Below, piece after piece: positions 1 through 5,528 of a stretch of 7,646 bases of DNA. Within the stretch, counting starts at the first letter, position 1; every line of letters starts with the position of its first letter. The notes below the pieces were generated by a model, which was not told where the DNA came from, did not search any database, and worked only from the letters and a program-made list of their open reading frames with translations. The position numbers and the translations under genes are program-made. The stretch covers positions 1 to 7,646 of the forward strand of contig DKLU01000156.1 in assembly GCA_002455915.1 (NCBI GenBank), read 5' to 3'. This DNA comes from Chryseobacterium sp. UBA6632 (GTDB lineage Bacteria > Bacteroidota > Bacteroidia > Flavobacteriales > Weeksellaceae).

Positions 1-18
1 TATGAATTAAGTTTTAGT

Positions 19-26
19 TATCTTTA
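19..26 (+). promoter_or_regulatory. Possible -7 promoter element of the M3 peptidase gene
   Basis: The octamer TATCTTTA matches the Bacteroidota -7 consensus TAnnTTTG at all but the last position and lies 21 bp before the ATG at 48. The matching -33 TTG would fall outside the window, so only half of the promoter can be judged. The stretch is AT-rich and a chance match is possible. Confidence 0.3.
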
Positions 27-47
27 TACTTTATTAACAACTAATTT

Positions 48-2186
48 ATGAAAAATATTACATCGGTATTATTAATTTCTGCATTAGCATTTAATTACTC
101 TTGTACTACAATGAAAAAAACCGATACACAACAGGAAATCACAATTCCTTCTTCATTAGCTTCAAACCCTTTCATGATGAAAAGCAAGCTTCAATATGAA
201 GCTCCGGAGTTTGATAAAATTAAAAACGAACATTTTAAACCTGCTTTTGATTTCGGATTACAACAACACGATGCCGAAATCCTGAAAATTGCCAACAATC
301 CTGAAGCTCCGACTTTCGAAAACACGATTGTAGCATTGGAACAAAGTGGGGAAATTCTGAAAAGAGCAACGATTGTATTTTCAAACCTTACAAGTGCCAA
401 TACAAACCCAACTCTACAGGCTTTAGATGAAGAATACGCTCCGATTTTCGCGGCTCATTCTGATAAAATGTATCTGAATGAAAATCTTTATAAAAGAATT
501 AAAGCAATTTCTGAAAATGGTTTAGATTCTGAAAGTAAAAGACTATTACAATATTATAAGCAAAACTTTGAAATAGCAGGAGCAAATCTTTCTTCTGCAG
601 ATAAGGAAAAATTAAAGCAAATCAATCAGGAATTAGCATCACTTTCGACTCAATATTCCAATAAATTATTAGAAGCGAGAAAGCAAGGCGGAGTTTTCTT
701 TAATGATGCCAAAGAATTAGACGGACTTTCAGCCGACGAAATCGCAGCGGCAGTTTCTGATGCTAAAAATGCTGGAAAACCTGATCAATATTTATTGGCT
801 TTACAAAATACTACACAACAGCCACTTTTACAAAATCTTAAAAACAGAGCAACCAGAGAAAAACTGTTCAAAGCTTCTTGGTTGAGAGCTGAAAAAGGCG
901 ATGGAAACGACACGAGAGAAACGATTGAAAAATTAGCTAAACTTAGACTTAAAAAAGCTCAGGTTTTAGGCAAGAAAAGTTTCGCAGAATGGAAATTGCA
1001 GGATCAGATGGCAAAAACTCCTGAAGCTGCCACTGACCTGATGAATCAAATTGCCACACCTGCCGTAGAAACAGCAAGACGTGAGGCAAAAGATATTCAG
1101 GATTTGATCGATCAGCAGAAAGGAGGTTTCAAAGTTGAACCTTGGGATTGGAATTTTTACGCTGAACAGGTAAGAAAAGCGAAATTCGATTTAGATGAAA
1201 ATCAAATCAAGCCTTATTTTGAAATTACAACCGTTTTGGAAAAAGGAGTATTCTTTGCTGCTGAAAAATTTTATGGATTAACATTCAAAAAAAGAACAGA
1301 TCTTCCGGTTTATCATCCTGATGTTGTAACGTATGAAGTTTTCGATCACGACGGAAAATCAATCGCCATTTATTATTTAGATTTCTACACTAGAGATTCT
1401 AAAAATGGTGGTGCCTGGATGAGTAACTTCGTTGAGCAATCATATTTATTAGGAACAAAACCCGTGATTGTAAATTGCTACAATTATCAGAAACCAGCTC
1501 CAGGAAAACCTTCTTTGATTAGCTATGATGATGTAACGACGATCTTCCATGAATTTGGTCATTCTATTCACGGAATGTTTGCGAGCCAGAAATACCCTTC
1601 CCTTTCCGGAACGAATGTACCGAGAGATTTCGTTGAATTCCCTTCACAAATTAACGAACACTGGGCTTTAGATCCTATCGTTTTGAAAAACTACGCTTTA
1701 CATTATGAAACAAAACAACCAATTCCACAAGCTTTGGTTGATAAAATTAAAAAAGCAGCAACCTTCAATCAAGGATATATGACTACCGAATTGGTTTCTG
1801 CTGCCGAACTGGATATGGATTGGCATACGGTAACAAATGAAAGTCAGTTGATTCCAGTTTTAGATTTCGAAAAACAATCCTTAACAAAACACGGATTTAC
1901 GTTGGCTACGGTTCCTCCAAGATATCACACACCATATTTTGCACACATCTGGGGCGGTGGTTATTCTGCAGGATATTATGCTTATTTATGGTCTGAAACT
2001 TTGGATAACGACGCTTGGGAATGGATTTCTAAAAACGGCGGACTGACGAGAGAAAACGGAGATCGTTTCAGAAAATACATTCTTTCGGTAGGAAATTCTG
2101 TGGATCTGAATCAGGCATTCAGAGATTTTACAGGACATGATCCGGATATCAAGCCTTTATTGAGAAACAGAGGTTTTATTAAATAA
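48..2186 (+). CDS. dcp: M3-family zinc metallopeptidase, Dcp-like peptidyl-dipeptidase, probable lipoprotein
   Basis: This 712-residue protein has the hallmarks of peptidase family M3 (thimet oligopeptidase/Dcp). The active site HEFGH spans residues 501-505: H501 and H505 are zinc ligands and E502 is the catalytic base. E530, in FVEFPS, sits 29 residues after the first His, the spacing of the third zinc ligand in this family. Near the C terminus, H633 and the GGGY...YYAY segment (Y639, Y646) match the substrate-binding His/Tyr cluster of M3 enzymes. Residues 1-18 form a short signal peptide with Lys2 and a hydrophobic core. It is followed by Cys19 in the sequence NYSC, a loose lipobox suggesting lipid anchoring and a periplasmic location. 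The length fits E. coli Dcp (about 680 residues) plus the leader. Dcp enzymes remove C-terminal dipeptides from oligopeptides, so a role in peptide nutrition or turnover is inferred. The Dcp subtype is favoured over oligopeptidase A by overall similarity only. The gene appears monocistronic, with a terminator 7 bp after its stop. Confidence 0.93.
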   Translation: MKNITSVLLISALAFNYSCTTMKKTDTQQEITIPSSLASNPFMMKSKLQYEAPEFDKIKNEHFKPAFDFGLQQHDAEILKIANNPEAPTFENTIVALEQSGEILKRATIVFSNLTSANTNPTLQALDEEYAPIFAAHSDKMYLNENLYKRIKAISENGLDSESKRLLQYYKQNFEIAGANLSSADKEKLKQINQELASLSTQYSNKLLEARKQGGVFFNDAKELDGLSADEIAAAVSDAKNAGKPDQYLLALQNTTQQPLLQNLKNRATREKLFKASWLRAEKGDGNDTRETIEKLAKLRLKKAQVLGKKSFAEWKLQDQMAKTPEAATDLMNQIATPAVETARREAKDIQDLIDQQKGGFKVEPWDWNFYAEQVRKAKFDLDENQIKPYFEITTVLEKGVFFAAEKFYGLTFKKRTDLPVYHPDVVTYEVFDHDGKSIAIYYLDFYTRDSKNGGAWMSNFVEQSYLLGTKPVIVNCYNYQKPAPGKPSLISYDDVTTIFHEFGHSIHGMFASQKYPSLSGTNVPRDFVEFPSQINEHWALDPIVLKNYALHYETKQPIPQALVDKIKKAATFNQGYMTTELVSAAELDMDWHTVTNESQLIPVLDFEKQSLTKHGFTLATVPPRYHTPYFAHIWGGGYSAGYYAYLWSETLDNDAWEWISKNGGLTRENGDRFRKYILSVGNSVDLNQAFRDFTGHDPDIKPLLRNRGFIK

Positions 2187-2192
2187 ATTTTT

Positions 2193-2221
2193 AAAAGCAT
2201 TCAATTTTGAATGCTTTTTTT
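2193..2221 (+). terminator. Rho-independent terminator of the M3 peptidase gene
   Basis: Perfect 10-bp arms AAAAGCATTC and GAATGCTTTT enclose the loop AATTTT and run into an uninterrupted T tract. The hairpin begins 7 bp after the TAA at 2184-2186, the expected position for an intrinsic terminator. The A-rich left arm also gives the reverse strand a T tract, so it could work in both directions. Confidence 0.88.
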
Positions 2222-2277
2222 GATTTTCTCTAAACACTAATGGCTCTAATATCTTTCACGGATGGCGCTACTAAATA

Positions 2278-2365
2278 TCTCGCAGATTTTACAGATTTCG
2301 CACATGTTTGTATTTTAATTTTCCATGATAATATTAAATCTGCGTCATCTGTAAAATCTCTGAGA
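2278..2365. repeat. Imperfect inverted-repeat element between the M3 peptidase and ychJ-like genes
   Basis: The arms 2278-2302 and 2341-2365 are reverse complements at 21 of 25 positions, including an unbroken 13-bp core (ATCTGTAAAATCT on the right arm). A 38-bp AT-rich spacer separates them. The left arm also contains CAGATTTT and CAGATTTC 10 bp apart. Upstream, ATGGCTCTA and ATGGCGCTA at 2240-2248 and 2262-2270 form a short direct repeat that may belong to the same element. From memory, very similar 'CGCAGATTT..' sequences recur between genes in Flavobacteriia, so this is probably one copy of a dispersed palindromic repeat. It is far from both stop codons, has no T tract and is unlikely to be a terminator. 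I see no ORF in it. Confidence 0.65.
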
Positions 2366-2379
2366 GAAAAATATTAATG

Positions 2380-2387
2380 TAAATTTG
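2380..2387 (+). promoter_or_regulatory. -7 promoter element of the ychJ-like gene
   Basis: TAAATTTG is an exact match to the Bacteroidota -7 consensus TAnnTTTG, 22 bp before the ATG at 2410. No TTG occurs at the usual -33 distance. The nearest candidate is CTG at 2360-2362, with a 17-bp spacer, which lies inside the right arm of the inverted repeat. The predicted leader is only about 15-18 nt. Confidence 0.55.
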
Positions 2388-2409
2388 CGTTTAAATAAAA
2401 TTTAGAAAA

Positions 2410-2787
2410 ATGAATTGTCCCTGCTGTTCAGGAAAATCTTACGAAGAATGTTGCCAACCTTATCACACCGGAGAAAAAAATGCACCTACAGCAGAAGCTT
2501 TGATGCGTTCGAGGTTTTCGGCATTTGCCATTCCGAATGGAGGATATTTAATGGAAACCACCTCTCCGGCCAAAAGAAAATATCACAATAAAAAGGATTT
2601 GCAGGAATGGGGAGAAATCAATGAATGGACGAAACTTGAAATTGTGGATAAACCATCTATGAATAAAGTGGAGTTTAAAGCTTTTTATACTGATCAGGAT
2701 GGGCAGAAGCAGGTTCATCACGAGTTATCCACATTTAAAATGATTCAAAATCGTTGGTTTTATGTGAGTGGTGAGTTTTTAGATTAA
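2410..2787 (+). CDS. YchJ-like SEC-C motif protein (UPF0225 family)
   Basis: This 125-residue protein belongs to the YchJ/UPF0225 group. Residues 3-15 form a zinc-binding SEC-C type motif: CPCCSGKSYEECC, with Cys3, Cys5, Cys14 and Cys15 as likely ligands and an extra Cys6 where most members have Gly. It is followed by the family signature LMRSRFSAFA (31-40) and an NTF2-like alpha/beta domain with YLMETTSP (46-53). E. coli YchJ is longer and has a second SEC-C motif at the C terminus. Here the protein ends after the NTF2-like part (FYVSGEFLD), so only the N-terminal motif is present. The biochemical role of the family is not established. SEC-C motifs generally mediate zinc-dependent protein binding, for example in SecA. 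The protein is cytoplasmic, with no signal peptide. The gene stands alone and converges on the slyD-like gene. Confidence 0.85.
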   Translation: MNCPCCSGKSYEECCQPYHTGEKNAPTAEALMRSRFSAFAIPNGGYLMETTSPAKRKYHNKKDLQEWGEINEWTKLEIVDKPSMNKVEFKAFYTDQDGQKQVHHELSTFKMIQNRWFYVSGEFLD

Positions 2788-2812
2788 ATATAAATCCTCT
2801 GGTTGGTCATCG

Positions 2813-2880
2813 CAAAGGCACTTAGTTTTTTATAGCCATTATGGTTTAAGGCGCAAGGATTTTATCTTCGATAAAATTGA
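2813..2880. repeat. Possible degraded intergenic repeat with a small hairpin
   Basis: The stretch contains CGCAAAGGC and GGCGCAAGG about 40 bp apart, and a perfect 8-bp hairpin ATTTTATC-TTC-GATAAAAT at 2859-2877. From memory, 'CGCAAAGGCGCAAAG' type sequences recur in Flavobacteriia intergenic DNA, so this may be a decayed copy. The hairpin lacks a T tract and sits 72 bp after the ychJ-like stop, so it is a poor terminator. No coding potential is seen. Confidence 0.3.
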
Positions 2881-2906
2881 TTGTGTGATATTTTATAGTA
2901 ATTCAA

Positions 2907-2950
2907 ACAAAAAAATGTCCAGCATTTCTGCCGGACATTCATATTTTTTT
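2907..2950. terminator. Bidirectional terminator shared by the ychJ-like (+) and slyD-like (-) genes
   Basis: The arms AATGTCC (2914-2920) and GGACATT (2933-2939) form a GC-containing stem. An inner GCA/TGC pair extends it across one A-C mismatch to a TTTC loop. On the minus strand the hairpin runs directly into seven Ts (complement of 2909-2915), ideal for ending the slyD-like transcript whose stop is at 2960. On the plus strand it is followed by CATA and seven Ts (2944-2950), so it can also stop transcripts from the convergent ychJ-like gene. Confidence 0.88.
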
Positions 2951-2959
2951 AGAAAACTC

Positions 2960-3460
2960 TTAGTGAGCTTCATTTCCATCGATTCCATGAGCGTGACCGT
3001 GAGACAACTCCTCTTCAGTCGCAGGACGAGTATTTAAAACTTCCACTTGGAAATCTAAAGTTTTACCAGCCATTGGGTGATTAAGATCTGCAACCACTGC
3101 TTCAGGAGTAACTTCTACTACAAATGCCTGGCAATTATTTCCTTGATTGTCAGACAAAGGCAAGATAGCTCCTACTGGCGGAATTCCAGATTCTGCGAAC
3201 ATATCGATTGGCAACTGAGCGATAGCATCTTCTTGCTTTTCACCGTAAGCTTCTTCTGGCTGAATTACAAAATCTGCCTTATCACCTGCTTTCAAACCAA
3301 GGATATTTTGTTCAAACTTAGGAATCATCATTCCCACACCGTATAAGAATGTTAATGGATTTTCTGCTGTTGTTTCTTCTACTAAAACCTTTGTTCCATC
3401 TTCTTCTATCGTGTGAAGGATGTACTTTACAGCTACAACATGATTGTTTTCGATTGTCAT
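2960..3460 (-). CDS. slyD: SlyD-like FKBP-type peptidyl-prolyl cis-trans isomerase
   Basis: The 166-residue protein catalyses proline cis-trans isomerisation and probably acts as a cytoplasmic folding helper, since no signal peptide is present. The FKBP part is visible at PLTFLYGVGMMIPKFEQNIL (35-54), which carries the conserved GxG...PxFE pattern, and at AYGE (71-74). It is split by an insert-in-flap chaperone domain at about 75-125. It closes with DLNHPMAGKTLDFQVEVL (125-142), a signature of SlyD/FkpB-type enzymes. The C terminus holds a short His cluster (H154, H156, H158, H166), a reduced version of the metal-binding tail that lets E. coli SlyD bind nickel. Whether it binds metal here is open. 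The ATG at 3460 is chosen because the FKBP fold begins at about residue 7. The gene follows the VF530-like gene on the same strand but has its own promoter and a leader hairpin. Confidence 0.92.
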   Translation of the reverse strand: MTIENNHVVAVKYILHTIEEDGTKVLVEETTAENPLTFLYGVGMMIPKFEQNILGLKAGDKADFVIQPEEAYGEKQEDAIAQLPIDMFAESGIPPVGAILPLSDNQGNNCQAFVVEVTPEAVVADLNHPMAGKTLDFQVEVLNTRPATEEELSHGHAHGIDGNEAH

Positions 3461-3474
3461 ATTTTAATTTTTTG

Positions 3475-3494
3475 TCGTGAGTTTCAGTTCACGA
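3475..3494 (-). promoter_or_regulatory. Inverted repeat in the slyD-like leader
   Basis: TCGTGA and TCACGA form perfect 6-bp arms around an 8-nt centre, 14 bp upstream of the slyD-like ATG. The -7 element at 3504-3511 predicts a transcript start near 3497-3500, so the hairpin would sit at the extreme 5' end of the mRNA. It could be an mRNA-stabilising stem or an operator for a dimeric regulator. The sequence alone does not decide. Confidence 0.5.
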
Positions 3495-3503
3495 TTAATT
3501 GCA

Positions 3504-3511
3504 CAAATATA
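3504..3511 (-). promoter_or_regulatory. -7 promoter element of the slyD-like gene
   Basis: On the minus strand TATATTTG matches TAnnTTTG exactly, 43 bp upstream of the ATG. No TTG is found at the usual -33 spacing, so the upstream half is weak. The element allows the gene to be transcribed independently of the VF530-like gene behind it. Confidence 0.55.
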
Positions 3512-3572
3512 CTGCTTTTGAAATCATTGATCGAGTAATTGGGTTGAAACAAGAATTCCCTCCATATTACTT

Positions 3573-3818
3573 CTACCCTTTTCTTTCGTCTCTTTTTTTC
3601 TGTCTTAGTACAAAAAGATATAAACTTTCCACCTTTGTCCTCGCCCAATCTGTTTTTCTCAAAAAATTCAGTGAAGAACTGATACTGGGATTATCTGTAA
3701 AACATTTGATATTAATCTGCTCGCCCAACTTTTCAAAACCATTGTAATAATCTACCAATTCCTCAAGAATGGCGTCCAGTCTTTTTCCGTGAAGCGGATC
3801 TTTTGATTGTTGTTCCAT
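3573..3818 (-). CDS. VF530/DUF2132 family small DNA-binding-like protein
   Basis: This 81-residue protein carries the whole VF530 (DUF2132) signature: PLHG at 8-11, ILEELVDYY at 17-25, LGEQINIKCF at 31-40 and NPSISSSLNFLRKTDWAR at 43-60. The family is named after Vibrio fischeri VF0530, whose solution structure led to a proposed nucleic-acid-binding role. The cellular function is not established. The last 12 residues (VLRQKKRDERKG) form a basic tail that could support nucleic-acid contact. The ATG at 3818 is the only Met in the protein and places PLHG at the usual distance from the N terminus. The gene is upstream of, and on the same strand as, the slyD-like gene with a 112-bp gap. I see no clear terminator in that gap, so read-through into slyD is possible. 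Confidence 0.88.
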   Translation of the reverse strand: MEQQSKDPLHGKRLDAILEELVDYYNGFEKLGEQINIKCFTDNPSISSSLNFLRKTDWARTKVESLYLFVLRQKKRDERKG

Positions 3819-3825
3819 AATTCTG

Positions 3826-3855
3826 TAAAGATATTGATTTCATTTCTAAAGCAAA
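3826..3855 (-). promoter_or_regulatory. Promoter of the VF530-like gene
   Basis: On the minus strand TTTG (3852-3855) is followed after 18 bp by TATCTTTA (3826-3833), which matches TAnnTTTG at all but the last base. The spacing fits the Bacteroidota -33/-7 architecture. The -7 element ends only 8 bp from the ATG at 3818, so the predicted leader is about 2-4 nt and the transcript may be nearly leaderless. Confidence 0.6.
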
Positions 3856-3893
3856 CAGATTTCAAAAGCCTGCTTGATTTTATGATTTAAAAT

Positions 3894-4044
3894 TGCATTT
3901 GGTTACAAACAACAGTAAAACAGACTAAATGCAATTGCAGGAAGTCACAAACAACCTTGAAACAAATCAAATGCAGTTGTATTTCATTACAAACAACCTT
4001 GTTTGAAACCTTTGTAAAAAGTATGCAGGTTATAAACAAACTCG
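3894..4044. repeat. Degenerate 42-bp tandem repeat array in the divergent intergenic region
   Basis: The motif TTACAAACAAC recurs at 3903, 3945 (TCACAAACAAC), 3987 and 4030 (TTATAAACAAA), giving periods of 42, 42 and 43 bp. A second motif TGCA-N-TTG occurs at 3894, 3930 and 3972, with a weaker TGCAGG at 4024. Units at 3945 and 3987 extend the match to ACAAACAACCTTG, and the last unit still matches at 12 of 15 positions. Units are about 60-70% alike and contiguous, so there are no unique spacers as in CRISPR. The array lies between the promoters of the VF530-like gene (-) and the sbcDC operon (+). A 42-bp period equals four helical turns and also fourteen codons. A plus frame is open from 3891 to 4067, without an ATG before the last part. 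A minus ATG-started frame runs 4066-3887. Candidates are a regulator-binding array, a minisatellite or a decayed gene. Confidence 0.75.
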
Positions 4045-4098
4045 CTGGAAGAAAACATTTATCCATATAAAATATTTCATCAACCTTAGATTGAAAAA

Positions 4099-4129
4099 TT
4101 GCTTTCCCCCTTAATCTTTAGTATTTTTG
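4099..4129 (+). promoter_or_regulatory. Promoter of the charged ORF-sbcD-sbcC operon
   Basis: TTG (4099-4101) is followed after 20 bp by TATTTTTG (4122-4129), an exact TAnnTTTG match. This predicts a start near 4134-4137 and a leader of about 35 nt before the ATG at 4171. It is the best complete -33/-7 pair in the window. Confidence 0.65.
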
Positions 4130-4170
4130 ATCATCTATTCATATAAAATTACTTTTGGGAATACATTGAT

Positions 4171-4323
4171 ATGAGCAAAAATAACGAAGCCAACAGGCAA
4201 AAAAATAAAAAGAAGATCGATCAGAAAAAAAGAAAGCAACAAAATGCGGAAGCAGAAAGAAAAGCACGTTTAAAGCAGATTCGTGAAGATTTTAAAGCAA
4301 GAGAAGAGAACGATACAATATGA
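4171..4323 (+). CDS. Small highly charged hypothetical protein, translationally coupled to sbcD
   Basis: This 50-residue ORF runs from ATG at 4171 to TGA at 4321-4323. I do not recognise a named family. Its product is almost entirely Lys, Arg, Glu, Gln, Asn and Ala, with a very basic centre (KNKKKIDQKKRKQQ) followed by an alternating charged stretch (AEAERKARLKQIREDFKARE) that should form a single helix. It has no Cys, no signal peptide and no membrane segment. Its stop overlaps the sbcD start in ATGA (4320-4323), and the best promoter in the region lies just upstream, so it should be the first gene of the sbcDC operon. The overlap suggests that its translation helps load ribosomes on sbcD. 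The protein itself could bind nucleic acid or the SbcCD complex, but that is inference. The absence of stops over 50 codons and the exact overlap make a real gene likely. Confidence 0.7.
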   Translation: MSKNNEANRQKNKKKIDQKKRKQQNAEAERKARLKQIREDFKAREENDTI

Positions 4324-5525
4324 AAATTCTACACACCGCCGACTGGCATTTAGGGAAACGCCTCGACCGTTTTTCAAGATTGGAAGAACAGGTTCCTATT
4401 ATGGACGAAATTGTTCAAATCGCTGATGAACAAAATGCAGACATTGTTTTGATTGCCGGAGATCTTTTTGACAATTTCAATCCGAGTGTGGAAGCGGTAG
4501 AATTATTTTATAAAACCCTGAAACGTTTATCATTAAACGGAAAACGTCCCGTAATTGCGATCGCTGGAAATCATGATTCTCCCAATCTCATCAATGCTCC
4601 CGATCCTTTGGCGCGTGAGTGCGGCATTATTCTTATTGGTCATCCCAAAGCGAAGATCAATCCTTTTGAAACCGAATATTTTACGATTTCAAAATCGGAA
4701 GAAGGTTTTATAGAATTAATATTGAAAAATTCAGAAACTCCTATTCGTATTCTTCACACGCCTTACGCGAATGAAATTCGTTTAAAAGAATATTTTGGAG
4801 AAAATAAAGAAGAGGAAATCAACAACGTTTTAGCAGAAAACTGGAAACATCTTGCCGATGAATTTTGTGATGAAAACGGAATCAATATTCTCATGGCTCA
4901 TTTATATATGAACAAAAAAGGAAACGAAATTATTGAAGAGCCTGAAGGTGAAAAGCCCATTAAAATAGGCAATGCAGATCTTATTTTTTCAGACATCATT
5001 CCGCATCAGATTCAGTATACCGCATTGGGACATTTGCACGGATTTCAAAATATCGGAACTGTTGAAAAACCTGTTATCTATTCATCTTCACCACTTTGTT
5101 ACAGTTTTAGTGAAGCCGGACAAAAAAAATATATTTCTATCATTAATGCAGAAAGCGGAAAAAACGTTTCTTTTGAAAAAATACAGTTAGAAAGCGGAAA
5201 AAGTTTAGTACGAAAAACATTTGATTCCGTAAAAAACGCGGTTAACTGGCTCACAGAAAATCATCATACTTTTGTTGAATTAACATTAGAAAGCACCACA
5301 TTTCTGACGGCTGACGAAAGAAAACTATTATATCAGTCGCATAACGGAATTGTCTATCTGATTCCTAAAATTAAAACTCAGGAATTTGCTGAAAATTCGA
5401 TTCATGAGATCAATTTAAACCAAAATATAGAAACTCTGTTTCAAGATTATTTTAAATCTAAAAACGGCGGCCAGGAAGCCAATGAAGACCTGATGAATTT
5501 GTTTAACGAAATTTTAAATGCCTAA
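4320..5525 (+). CDS. sbcD: SbcD, Mre11-type nuclease subunit of the SbcCD exonuclease
   Basis: The 401-residue protein is the nuclease subunit of SbcCD, the bacterial Mre11-Rad50 counterpart. The complex is a Mn-dependent double-strand exonuclease and hairpin endonuclease that cuts palindromes and processes DNA ends. All calcineurin-type phosphoesterase motifs are present: D8-x-H10 in HTADWHLGKR, AGDLFDN with D48, GNHDSP with N84, H85 and D86, AHLY with H194, and GHLHG with H238 and H240. The catalytic core therefore looks intact. The remaining C-terminal part should include the capping domain and the helices that clamp the SbcC coiled coils. The length is normal for the family (about 400). 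The start is set by the ATGA overlap with the upstream small ORF and by the canonical MKILHTADWHLG opening. sbcC begins 3 bp after the stop, so the two subunits are made from one mRNA. Confidence 0.97.
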   Translation: MKILHTADWHLGKRLDRFSRLEEQVPIMDEIVQIADEQNADIVLIAGDLFDNFNPSVEAVELFYKTLKRLSLNGKRPVIAIAGNHDSPNLINAPDPLARECGIILIGHPKAKINPFETEYFTISKSEEGFIELILKNSETPIRILHTPYANEIRLKEYFGENKEEEINNVLAENWKHLADEFCDENGINILMAHLYMNKKGNEIIEEPEGEKPIKIGNADLIFSDIIPHQIQYTALGHLHGFQNIGTVEKPVIYSSSPLCYSFSEAGQKKYISIINAESGKNVSFEKIQLESGKSLVRKTFDSVKNAVNWLTENHHTFVELTLESTTFLTADERKLLYQSHNGIVYLIPKIKTQEFAENSIHEINLNQNIETLFQDYFKSKNGGQEANEDLMNLFNEILNA

Positions 5526-5528
5526 GCC

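Noticed and set aside
191..400. 69-codon minus-strand ORF
   Set aside because: It lies fully inside the well-supported M3 peptidase gene in another frame and shows no family features.
2859..2877. Terminator of the ychJ-like gene
   Set aside because: The 8-bp AT-rich hairpin has no T tract after it, and the bidirectional terminator at 2907-2950 is a much better candidate.
3077..3346. 89-codon plus-strand ORF
   Set aside because: It is antisense to the slyD-like gene, whose protein is clearly conserved.
3499..3747. 82-codon plus-strand ORF
   Set aside because: It is antisense to the VF530-like gene and the slyD promoter, with a composition typical of a shadow frame.
3894..4044. CRISPR array
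   Set aside because: The repeats are contiguous and degenerate, there are no unique spacers of regular size, and no cas genes are nearby.
4972..5190. 72-codon plus-strand ORF
   Set aside because: It is an out-of-frame shadow within sbcD.
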